A stretch of 5,686 nucleotides of DNA from Limnohabitans sp. Rim8 (GCA_945877725.1 CAMDXR010000215.1:1-5686); one strand, 5' to 3'. Shown: positions 1 through 5,644, counted from the first letter of the stretch. A program made the numbers and translations. Notes: generated by a model from the sequence alone, not told the origin.

Positions 1-987
1 CGCTACTGTGGTGCCACGGCGCTGACTTTCAACATGCACGTCTGCACCATGTTGTGGAGCGGCTTGTTGTCAGAAGACTTAGAGATGACCCCCGAGCAAC
101 GGGCCACCCACCGCCAGCACCAAAAAATGCACTTTGGCCGTGTGGTGAATGAAGGGGCCATTTATGCGCAGCCCTTTTCCGAAGGGGGCGCCGCCGCCGC
201 TGGGGCGCAGCCCTTTGGCACCATTGCCGTCAAGGTCGAGGGCGGGTGGCGGGTCAATGGCAAAAAAATCTTTGCATCCCTGTCCGATGCCGCCCACTAC
301 TTTGGGGTGTTGTGCACCGAGAAAAAACCCGACGCTGACCTCTCGCGCCGCGACACCTTGTACCTGGCCATCCCCCGCACCGCCCCCGGCCTCACGGTTG
401 AAGGCGATTGGGACCCCTTGGGCATGCGGGCCACTGTGTCGCGCAACCTGGTGTTCAAGGATGTGTTTGTGCCTGAAGACGCAGCCCTCATGCCGCAGGG
501 CCTGTACTTTCAGGCGGCCAGTCGCTGGCCCCATATGTTCATGACGCTGTCGCCCACTTACATGGGCATTGCCCAAGCCGCCTACGACTTCACGGTGGCC
601 TATTTGCGCGGCGAAATTCCGGGCACGGGCCCCGTCAAGCGCCGCCAGTTCGCCACCAAACAAATCGCGGTGGCCGAGATGTTCATCAAGCTGGAGCAAA
701 CGCGCAACTTGTTTTTGCGTGCCATCACCGATGCCCGTGTGGACCCCAGCAAGTCCACCCGCTTGCGCGCCTATGCCGCGCAGTTCAGCATCATGGAAAA
801 CGCACAAGACATTGCCCGTTTGGCCATTCGCACTTGTGGCGGGCAGTCCATGCTCAAGTCTTTGCCGCTCGAGCGCTTGTACCGCGACGCCCGATGCGGC
901 TCGCTCATGTTGCCCTGGACGGCCGAGTTGTGCATGGACCGCATTGGCCGCGAAGCCCTGTACGGCCCCGGCGAAAAAGACGAATGA
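1..987 (+). CDS. Acyl-CoA dehydrogenase-family flavoprotein, 5'-truncated by window edge
   Basis: The frame is open from base 1, and 328 residues are visible. The reading before the first ATG (position 34) already matches the family (CGATALTFNMHVC, visible residues 3-15), so that ATG is internal and roughly 75-85 N-terminal residues probably lie upstream (inferred from the usual 380-410 aa). The family uses FAD to oxidise acyl-CoA thioesters, or in some branches other substrates, in the cytoplasm. Seen: a middle beta-domain with DPLGMRAT (from visible residue 138) followed by VSRNLVFKDVFVPED; a C-terminal helical domain with RTCGGQSM (277-284) and LERLYRDARCGS (290-301). The catalytic Glu expected after the RDA motif is not seen: the segment reads SLMLPWTAE. 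The helix position used by isovaleryl-CoA-type enzymes also appears to lack Glu. Family membership is confident; substrate, and even true dehydrogenase activity, is open. The stop overlaps the start of the ligase gene, suggesting joint translation. Confidence 0.9.
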   Translation, partial: RYCGATALTFNMHVCTMLWSGLLSEDLEMTPEQRATHRQHQKMHFGRVVNEGAIYAQPFSEGGAAAAGAQPFGTIAVKVEGGWRVNGKKIFASLSDAAHYFGVLCTEKKPDADLSRRDTLYLAIPRTAPGLTVEGDWDPLGMRATVSRNLVFKDVFVPEDAALMPQGLYFQAASRWPHMFMTLSPTYMGIAQAAYDFTVAYLRGEIPGTGPVKRRQFATKQIAVAEMFIKLEQTRNLFLRAITDARVDPSKSTRLRAYAAQFSIMENAQDIARLAIRTCGGQSMLKSLPLERLYRDARCGSLMLPWTAELCMDRIGREALYGPGEKDE

Positions 988-2582
988 AACCGGACACCCA
1001 AGCCACGCCCGAGCACAGCCCGCTGGCGCAGCGTTTTCAGGCCTTGGCGCAGCAGCAAGGCAGCCACATTGCTTTGCACTTCAGGCAAGACAAAGCCTTG
1101 TGGACCTGCGACTTCGCCAAATTCTGGCGACGGGTGGAGCGGGTCACGGCGCACCTGCAAAGCGATTGGCAAATCCAGGCCGGTGACCGGGTTGCCTGGC
1201 TGGGTTTGAACCACGAATTGCAACTGGTTGCGCTGGTGGCTTGCGCCCGCATCGGGGCGGTGTTCATGCCGCTCAATTACCGTTTGGCGGTGGCCGAATT
1301 GCAGCAAGTATTGGCCGACGCCACCCCAGCTTTGCTGGTGCACGACAGCCTGCACCACCCGGTGGCCCCATCGCTCAACGGGCCGGGCCTGCGCCGTACA
1401 CACCAAGACGCGTTGATCAATGCGCCCGCGCCACGCGGCTTGTCTTTGCCTGCAGTCACGGGCGATGCCCCGGTGTTGTTGGTCTACACCTCGGGCACCA
1501 CCGGGCAGCCCAAAGGCGCGCTGCACACACAAAACAATTTGCTGGCCAATGCCCGGGCTAGTCAGGCCGCGCACGAGTTTGTGCCCAGCGACCAAGTGCT
1601 TTCAACTTTGCCGCTTTTCCATGTGGGGGGCTTGTGCATTCAGACCTTGCCCGCCCTGCTGGCCGGGGTGACGGTGATTTTGCATGCCCGTTTTGACGCG
1701 CAAGCTTGGCTTGAAGAGATTGAGTCCAGTCGCCCCAGTTTGTCGCTTTTAGTGCCCGCCACTTTGCGTGCTGTCATCGATCATCCGCACTGGCCCTTGG
1801 CGCGGTTGTCGTCCTTGCGTGGCTTGATGACGGGCTCGTCCACCATTCCAGCCGCGTATTTGCAGGCGTTTCATGACCGGGGCATTCCGGTGGGGCAGAT
1901 CTACGGCACCACCGAAACCGGGCCAGTCTCCATCGTCTTGCCGTTTGACCAAGCCGTGGCCCGCATGGGCAGCACAGGCTGGCCACAAGCTGAAGCCCAA
2001 CTGGCCTTGCGCAACGAGCAAGGCCAAAGCGTGGCCGTGGGGCAAACAGGCGAGGTGTGCGTTCGCGCCCCCAACGTCATGCGCGGTTATTGGCAAGCCG
2101 ACGGCCGGGGCGGTGTTGGACTGCAAGACACTGGCCGCGATGGTGTTGGCCTGCAAGACGGCTGGTTCGCAACCGGCGACCTGGGCCAGCAAGCGCCTGA
2201 CGGCTGCGTGACCATCGTGGGCCGCAGCAAAGACATGATCATCTCTGGGGGCGAAAACATCTACCCCGCCGAAATAGAAAACCTGCTGGTGACCCTGCCC
2301 GGGGTCCTTGAATGTGCAGTGGTCGGCATGCCCGACGCCCGCTGGGGCGAAGTGCCCGTGGCGGTCATCGTGCGCAGCGCCGATGCGCCAGGTCAGGCTT
2401 TGACGCCAGAAGGCGTAATGCAACACCTGCAAAACCGCATCGCCCGTTTCAAGCTGCCGCGCCGTGTGGTGTGGTTGCACAATTTGCCCAAAAGCGCCCT
2501 GGGCAAAGTACAAAAACCAACCTTACAAGCCCAGCTGCAGGCACTGCTGTCAACCGGCACCACCCCGTGCCCATCACCTTGA
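984..2582 (+). CDS. Class I adenylate-forming acid-CoA ligase (acyl-CoA synthetase)
   Basis: The protein has 532 aa, normal for the family, which activates a carboxylic acid with ATP to acyl-AMP and then forms the CoA thioester in the cytoplasm. Seen in order: PLFHVGG (210-216); P-loop YTSGTTGQPKG (168-178); YGTTETGP (307-314); DGWFATGDL (392-400); hinge and second-domain motif GRSKDMIISGGENIYP (413-428); and PKSALGKV (502-509), whose K508 is the expected adenylation lysine. All core motifs are intact, so it should be active. The start is taken at 984, where ATGA overlaps the dehydrogenase stop. The frame stays open back to 834, but that extension is Arg/Pro-rich, lies wholly inside the dehydrogenase gene and resembles no ligase N-terminus. 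No strong Shine-Dalgarno is visible, consistent with translational coupling. A 10-residue tandem repeat precedes DGWF. The acid is not predictable; a short or medium-chain or branched acid is plausible. Confidence 0.93.
   Translation: MKPDTQATPEHSPLAQRFQALAQQQGSHIALHFRQDKALWTCDFAKFWRRVERVTAHLQSDWQIQAGDRVAWLGLNHELQLVALVACARIGAVFMPLNYRLAVAELQQVLADATPALLVHDSLHHPVAPSLNGPGLRRTHQDALINAPAPRGLSLPAVTGDAPVLLVYTSGTTGQPKGALHTQNNLLANARASQAAHEFVPSDQVLSTLPLFHVGGLCIQTLPALLAGVTVILHARFDAQAWLEEIESSRPSLSLLVPATLRAVIDHPHWPLARLSSLRGLMTGSSTIPAAYLQAFHDRGIPVGQIYGTTETGPVSIVLPFDQAVARMGSTGWPQAEAQLALRNEQGQSVAVGQTGEVCVRAPNVMRGYWQADGRGGVGLQDTGRDGVGLQDGWFATGDLGQQAPDGCVTIVGRSKDMIISGGENIYPAEIENLLVTLPGVLECAVVGMPDARWGEVPVAVIVRSADAPGQALTPEGVMQHLQNRIARFKLPRRVVWLHNLPKSALGKVQKPTLQAQLQALLSTGTTPCPSP
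2103..2162 (+). repeat. In-frame 30-bp tandem duplication inside the ligase gene
   Basis: Two adjacent 30-bp units (2103-2132 and 2133-2162) are identical at 23 of 30 bases and encode GRGGVGLQDT then GRDGVGLQDG. They lie directly before the DGWFATGD motif, where relatives usually have a short linker of the 'GYW..PEAT...DGW' type. The second unit supplies the D and G that begin the DGWF motif. The reading frame is preserved, so the protein only gains a longer, glycine-rich surface loop. The divergence shows the duplication is not a fresh or assembly-level event. Confidence 0.8.
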
Positions 2583-2586
2583 ACCC

Positions 2587-2631
2587 GTCACCCCCGACCT
2601 GATCGGGGGTCCATGACTTCGGCGGCGATGG
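2587..2631 (+). repeat. REP-like palindromic repeat, copy A, after the ligase gene
   Basis: A 45-bp element starts four bases after the ligase stop. It opens with GTCA, forms a perfect 8-bp stem (ACCCCCGA 2590-2597, TCGGGGGT 2603-2610) around the loop CCTGA, and continues through CCATG and a TTCGGC linker to GATGG. It aligns along its whole length with copy B at 4742-4786 and is identical for its first 32 bases to copy D at 4816-4847. The hairpin could slow or end transcription or protect the 3' end of the upstream mRNA, but it has no following T-run, so it is not a classical intrinsic terminator. Confidence 0.85.
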
Positions 2632-2661
2632 CTGACTGGTCCTAGAGCAAACCCTTGGTTG

Positions 2662-2715
2662 TGGCCCTAATCGCCACTTGTGTGACAGCGTTTGTAGGGG
2701 GGCATGGCATCATGC
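2662..2715 (+). promoter_or_regulatory. Two short dyads upstream of the Bug receptor gene, possible control region
   Basis: GTGGC (2662-2666) pairs with GCCAC (2674-2678) across 7 bases, and GCATG (2702-2706) pairs with CATGC (2711-2715) across 4 bases. They lie 27-80 bp before the receptor start, where an operator could be. GTGACA at 2683-2688 resembles a -35 box, but the only partners are weak (CATCAT 2708-2713, spacing 19). Dyads of five bases arise often by chance, so this is a suggestion only. Confidence 0.2.
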
Positions 2716-2730
2716 TTTGCATATTTTGTC

Positions 2731-2736
2731 TGGAGG
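2731..2736 (+). promoter_or_regulatory. Ribosome binding site deciding the receptor start
   Basis: TGGAGG lies five bases before the ATG at 2742. It fixes the start there rather than at the in-frame TTG (2655) or ATG (2712) upstream, and the chosen start gives a protein beginning directly with a proper signal peptide. Confidence 0.85.
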
Positions 2737-2741
2737 CCAAC

Positions 2742-3749
2742 ATGCTGCATATCCCGCGTTCTATCTCTCGTCGTCCCTTGCTGGCGGTTGCTGCCGCGAT
2801 GGCGTTTTTGGTGCCAGCCGCCTATGCCCAAACGGCTTGGCCTTCCAAGCCGGTCAAGATCGTGGTGCCTTTTGCGCCCGGCGGTACCACCGACATTTTG
2901 GCCAGGGCCATTGCCCCCGACCTGAGCAAGGCATTTGGCCAGCAATTTGTAATTGAAAACAAAGGCGGCGCGGGCGGCAATCTGGGGGCCGAAATCGTGG
3001 CCAAGTCGGCTGGCGATGGCTACACCTTGCTCATGGGCACGGTGGGCACGCACGGCATCAACCGCGCTCTGTATGCCAAACTGCCCTACGACCCCTTCAA
3101 AGACTTTGTGCCTATCACCTTGGTGGCCGGGGTGCCCAACGTGATGGTGGTCAACGCCGAAAAAGCGGCGGCCAACAAGATCAACAGCGTCAAGGACTTC
3201 ATTCAATACGCCAAGGCCAACCCCGGCAAGCTGAACATGGCCTCCAGCGGCAACGGCACCTCGATTCACTTGGCGGGCGAGTTGTTCAAAACCCAAACTG
3301 GCATCTTCATGGCCCACATTCCGTACCGGGGGTCTGGCCCTGCGCTGCTCGATTTGGCGGGTGGCAGCATGGACGTGATGTTTGACAACCTGCCCTCGGC
3401 CATGCAACTCATCAAGGCCGGCAAACTCAAGGCCTTGGCCGTGACCAGCAGCCAGCGCTCTGCGGCAATTCCGGAGCTGCCCACCGTCGAAGAGGCCGCC
3501 GGGCTCAAGGGCTTTGAGGCCAGCAGTTGGTTCGGATTGCTGGCCCCGGCCGGTACGCCCGCCGATGTGGTCAACCGCATCCAGCAAGAAGTGGCCAAAT
3601 CGCTCGCCACCCCCGCCATGAAAGAGCGACTTGCCACTTTGGGGGCCATTCCCAGCGGCAACACCCCGGCGCAATTTGCCACGCTCATCGACAGCGAGCA
3701 CAAAAAATGGGCTGAAGTCGTCAAAGCCTCCGGCGCCAAGGTGGACTGA
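2742..3749 (+). CDS. Bug/TctC-family periplasmic solute-binding receptor
   Basis: The protein has 335 aa, typical of the Bug family of tripartite tricarboxylate transporter receptors, which are hugely expanded in Burkholderiales and bind carboxylates, amino acids and related small molecules in the periplasm. Seen: a signal peptide with basic n-region (R6, R10, R11), hydrophobic core 13-25 and probable cleavage after A29 (AYA-QT). SRRPLL (9-14) also resembles a twin-arginine motif, so Tat export is possible. The mature start WPSKPVKIVVPFAPGGTTD (33-51) is the family signature, with the PGG loop that contacts ligand carboxylates. MDVMFDNLPSAM (from 210), KLKALAVTS and IPELPTVEEA are further family motifs. 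The ligand cannot be read from sequence. No TctA/TctB membrane subunits are present, as is common for orphan Bug genes. The stop overlaps the hydrolase start by one base (TGATG), so receptor and hydrolase are probably co-translated and may share a substrate. Confidence 0.95.
   Translation: MLHIPRSISRRPLLAVAAAMAFLVPAAYAQTAWPSKPVKIVVPFAPGGTTDILARAIAPDLSKAFGQQFVIENKGGAGGNLGAEIVAKSAGDGYTLLMGTVGTHGINRALYAKLPYDPFKDFVPITLVAGVPNVMVVNAEKAAANKINSVKDFIQYAKANPGKLNMASSGNGTSIHLAGELFKTQTGIFMAHIPYRGSGPALLDLAGGSMDVMFDNLPSAMQLIKAGKLKALAVTSSQRSAAIPELPTVEEAAGLKGFEASSWFGLLAPAGTPADVVNRIQQEVAKSLATPAMKERLATLGAIPSGNTPAQFATLIDSEHKKWAEVVKASGAKVD
3738..3744 (+). promoter_or_regulatory. Ribosome binding site of the hydrolase, inside the receptor gene
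   Basis: AAGGTGG, one base from the ideal AAGGAGG, lies four bases before the ATG at 3749 within the last codons of the receptor gene. Together with the TGATG overlap it supports translation of the hydrolase from the same mRNA. Confidence 0.6.
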
Positions 3750-4720
3750 TGGCTTGGTTTGAAGGCTTTGAACGCCAAACCTTGACGGTGGCGGGTTTGC
3801 CCGTGTGTTTCAGGCGCTCGGCCAACTGGGCTGCGCAAGCCCATCTGCCCGTGCTGGTGTTGCTGCACGGCTTTCCGCAAACCCATGTCATGTGGCAGCG
3901 GGTGGCGCAAAACCTGCGGGGTCGTTACCGACTGGTCTTGCCGGACCTGCGGGGTTATGGCGATTCATCGCACGCTTTGGGCGATGCGCAGCACCTGCAC
4001 TACAGCAAACGCGCCATGGCCCAAGAGGTGGTGGGGCTGCTGGATGCACTGGGTGTGGACGACTTCTATTTGTGCGGCCACGACCGGGGTGGCCGGGTGG
4101 CGCACCGCTTGGCGCTGGACCACGCGAGCCGTGTCAAAAAACTCTGCGTGATCGACATCGCCCCCACGCTCGACATGTATGGCGGCCATTGGGGCAAAAC
4201 ACCCATTGCTTCCGGGCCTGTGGCCGACCCCTATTTTGCTTTTGCACAAGCTTATTACCACTGGTTCCACCTGACCCAGCCCGCACCCTTGCCCGAACTG
4301 ATGATCGGCGGCAACCCACTCGCCTACCTGCACGCCAAGCTGGGCGGCTGGGGCAGCCAGGGCATGGGTTATATAGAACCCGAAGCGCTGGCCGAATACG
4401 ATCGCTGCTTTGGCAACCCCCACTTGAACGAAAAAGGCTGGTCAGCCGCCATTCACAGCGCCTGCGAAGACTACCGGGCCAGTGCCGGGATTGATTTGGT
4501 ACACGACCGCGAAGGCCGTGAACGCGGCGATTTGTTGGCCTGCGACACCCTGGTGATGTGGGGTGAACGGGGCGTGGTCAACCGCATGTTCAAGCCGGTT
4601 GATCTGTGGCAAGCGCAATGTGCAGCCCAAGTGCAAGGTCAGTTGATGCCCGCCGGACATTTCATCCCCGAAGAACTCCCCGAAGCCACCAGCGAAGCAC
4701 TGTCAGGCTTCATGGTGTGA
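3749..4720 (+). CDS. Alpha/beta hydrolase, fluoroacetate/haloacetate dehalogenase type
   Basis: The protein has 323 aa, no signal peptide and so is cytoplasmic. It belongs to the alpha/beta hydrolases with a cap domain and most resembles fluoroacetate dehalogenases, which use an Asp nucleophile to displace halide from 2-haloacetates, giving the 2-hydroxyacid. Seen: oxyanion region HGFPQTHVMW (40-49); PDLRGYGDS (65-73); nucleophile elbow GHDRGGR with D112 and the substrate-carboxylate arginines R113 and R116; D136 in VIDIAPT as triad acid; cap residues H171-W172 in YYHWFHLTQPAPLPE; Y242 in CEDYRAS; and catalytic H304 in GHFIPEE. H, W and Y match the halide pocket described for the family. The D136-H171 distance is 35 residues against 21 in the numbering I recall for the Rhodopseudomonas enzyme, implying an insertion of about 14 residues. 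The alternative is an epoxide hydrolase or esterase, but Asp plus both arginines argues for a haloacid. The actual substrate is unproven. Confidence 0.88.
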   Translation: MAWFEGFERQTLTVAGLPVCFRRSANWAAQAHLPVLVLLHGFPQTHVMWQRVAQNLRGRYRLVLPDLRGYGDSSHALGDAQHLHYSKRAMAQEVVGLLDALGVDDFYLCGHDRGGRVAHRLALDHASRVKKLCVIDIAPTLDMYGGHWGKTPIASGPVADPYFAFAQAYYHWFHLTQPAPLPELMIGGNPLAYLHAKLGGWGSQGMGYIEPEALAEYDRCFGNPHLNEKGWSAAIHSACEDYRASAGIDLVHDREGRERGDLLACDTLVMWGERGVVNRMFKPVDLWQAQCAAQVQGQLMPAGHFIPEELPEATSEALSGFMV

Positions 4721-4741
4721 CAGCTGCCTCGACCTGAATCT

Positions 4742-4786
4742 GTCACCCCCGACCCGATCGGGGGTCCATGCCTTCGGCTGTGATGG
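4742..4786 (+). repeat. REP-like palindromic repeat, copy B
   Basis: This is a 45-bp relative of copy A, starting 21 bases after the hydrolase stop: GTCA, an 8-bp stem ACCCCCGA/TCGGGGGT around CCCGA, CCATG, a TTCGGC linker and GATGG. The C in the loop also makes a perfect 10-bp palindrome, CCCGATCGGG (4753-4762). It runs directly into the oppositely oriented unit at 4787. Confidence 0.85.
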
Positions 4787-4806
4787 ATACCCGCGTGCGC
4801 GGGTAT
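4787..4806 (-). repeat. Inverted REP-like unit pairing with copy B
   Basis: ATACCCGCG (4787-4795) and CGCGGGTAT (4798-4806) are perfect inverted arms around TG. On the - strand the unit reads GTCATACCCGCG...GCGGGTATCCAT, the same GTCA-stem-CCAT plan as copies A, B and D but with a different stem. The stem has the ATnCCC-N8-GGGnAT form of dRS3-like repeats in betaproteobacteria (Neisseria dRS3 is ATTCCC-N8-GGGAAT). It lies tail to tail with copy B, as in the BIME arrangement. Confidence 0.8.
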
Positions 4807-4815
4807 GACAAAACT

Positions 4816-4847
4816 GTCACCCCCGACCTGATCGGGGGTCCATGACT
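4816..4847 (+). repeat. REP-like palindromic repeat, copy D
   Basis: These 32 bases are identical to the first 32 of copy A, including GTCA, the 8-bp stem with CCTGA loop, and CCATGACT. Identity stops exactly there, and the linker and GATGG are absent. It ends nine bases before the stop of the convergent YecA-family gene, so its hairpin would also form at the 3' end of that transcript. Confidence 0.85.
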
Positions 4848-4856
4848 GCTACCCTT

Positions 4857-5633
4857 TCAGGCCCCGCAGCACTTTTTGTATTTTTTGCCGCTGCCGCAAG
4901 AGCAAGGATCGTTGCGGCCTGGGGTGTCGGCCTTAAAGACTTGTGCCACACGCGGGCCGATGTTGCGCCAGATCTCGCGCAAGTCGTACACGGCCCACAA
5001 AGCCTCGCCATATAGGTTCAGGCGCGTTTCGCTCACGCTGGGCGGGCCATCTTCGGACAAGGCCGACAAAGTGGGCACGTCGGTGTCGTCCTCGGTCAGG
5101 GCCACGATGGCCTCTAGCGACAAGTCGTGCCACTTGCTGGCTTCTTTGTCTTTGGGGGCCTCCCACTCCTCAGGAAAGTTTTCGACCACAAACATGAAGC
5201 CCAGCGCCCAGACTTGGGCAAAAGCCGGAATCTCGCTGTCCTCAATTTCTGCCTGCTCCTCGGGGGGCAACGAAGCAATGGCCCCGCGCACATCCATCAC
5301 TTCGGGGGCATAAGCCTTGTCGTCGTCCAAGGCCTCCACGGGCGTGTCCAAGGCCAGTTTGACTTCGTCATAACGGCGCTGCCACAGTGCCATGAACTGC
5401 TGGCGCTGGGCATCGTCGGCAAAACTGCCGCCTTCGGCATCATCCGGGTCAATGCCCAGCAACATCGGCAGCCACTCGTCCTCGGCCAAAGGGCGGCGGC
5501 AGCACACCATGGCCGCCATAAAGCCCTCACAAAAATCCCACTGGGGCGTCTCTTCAAACCGCTCGCGCAAGTCGTCAAGAATGTGGTCTAGGGTGTCAAA
5601 GTCTTCGGCCTGCAAGCCTGCGGTGGTGTTCAT
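4857..5633 (-). CDS. YecA/UPF0149-family protein with C-terminal SEC-C zinc motif
   Basis: The protein has 258 aa, is strongly acidic and has no signal peptide. The N-terminal part carries the UPF0149 (YgfB/YecA-like) helical domain: LDHILDDL near 15-22, FCEGFMAAMVCCRRP (34-48) in the place of the family's conserved Gly-Phe segment, and EWLPMLLG (53-60). A second helical segment follows (AFAQVWALGFMFVVENFPEEW, 137-157). The C-terminus ends in GRNDPCSCGSGKKYKKCCG, a SEC-C motif with the C-x-C-x8-C-C ligands C244, C246, C255 and C256; this is the zinc-binding motif first seen at the end of SecA. Its molecular role is not established; proteins with this tail have been linked to ribosome or Sec contacts. 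It converges on the hydrolase gene and looks unrelated to the catabolic genes. The start at 5633 is supported by AGGA seven bases upstream. Confidence 0.92.
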   Translation of the reverse strand: MNTTAGLQAEDFDTLDHILDDLRERFEETPQWDFCEGFMAAMVCCRRPLAEDEWLPMLLGIDPDDAEGGSFADDAQRQQFMALWQRRYDEVKLALDTPVEALDDDKAYAPEVMDVRGAIASLPPEEQAEIEDSEIPAFAQVWALGFMFVVENFPEEWEAPKDKEASKWHDLSLEAIVALTEDDTDVPTLSALSEDGPPSVSETRLNLYGEALWAVYDLREIWRNIGPRVAQVFKADTPGRNDPCSCGSGKKYKKCCGA

Positions 5634-5640
5634 GCGGTGT

Positions 5641-5644
5641 TCCT
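5641..5644 (-). promoter_or_regulatory. Ribosome binding site of the YecA-family gene
   Basis: On the - strand AGGA (within AATAGGAAC) lies seven bases before the ATG, a normal distance. No better start exists upstream within the window. Confidence 0.6.

Noticed and set aside
79..807. 242-codon antisense frame opposite the dehydrogenase
   Set aside because: The sense frame has full family motifs; the antisense translation is compositionally biased and shows no recognisable domain or ribosome binding site.
834..983. In-frame 50-codon N-terminal extension of the ligase
   Set aside because: It lies wholly inside the dehydrogenase gene, is Arg/Pro-rich and unlike ligase N-termini, and the ATGA overlap start at 984 explains the junction.
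2587..2610. Copy A hairpin as an intrinsic terminator of the ligase transcript
   Set aside because: The stem is strong but is followed by CCATGACTTC rather than a T-run, and the element recurs elsewhere as a repeat, so REP-like is the better description.
2705..2721. Sigma-54-like promoter TGGCA...TTTGCA before the receptor
   Set aside because: GG and GC are separated by 11 bases rather than the strict 10, and the flanking consensus bases are only partly met.
2655..2741. Upstream TTG or ATG starts for the Bug receptor
   Set aside because: They would place 29 or 10 extra residues before a complete signal peptide; the Shine-Dalgarno at 2731-2736 fits only the ATG at 2742.
2667..3701. Long 344-codon antisense frame opposite the receptor
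   Set aside because: It mirrors the receptor's GC-rich third codon positions, has a low-complexity Gly/His/Arg-rich translation and no family motif.
4742..4847. CRISPR array in the convergent gap
   Set aside because: The units differ in stem and orientation, spacing is irregular, there are no uniform unique spacers and no cas genes; the units are palindromic interspersed repeats.
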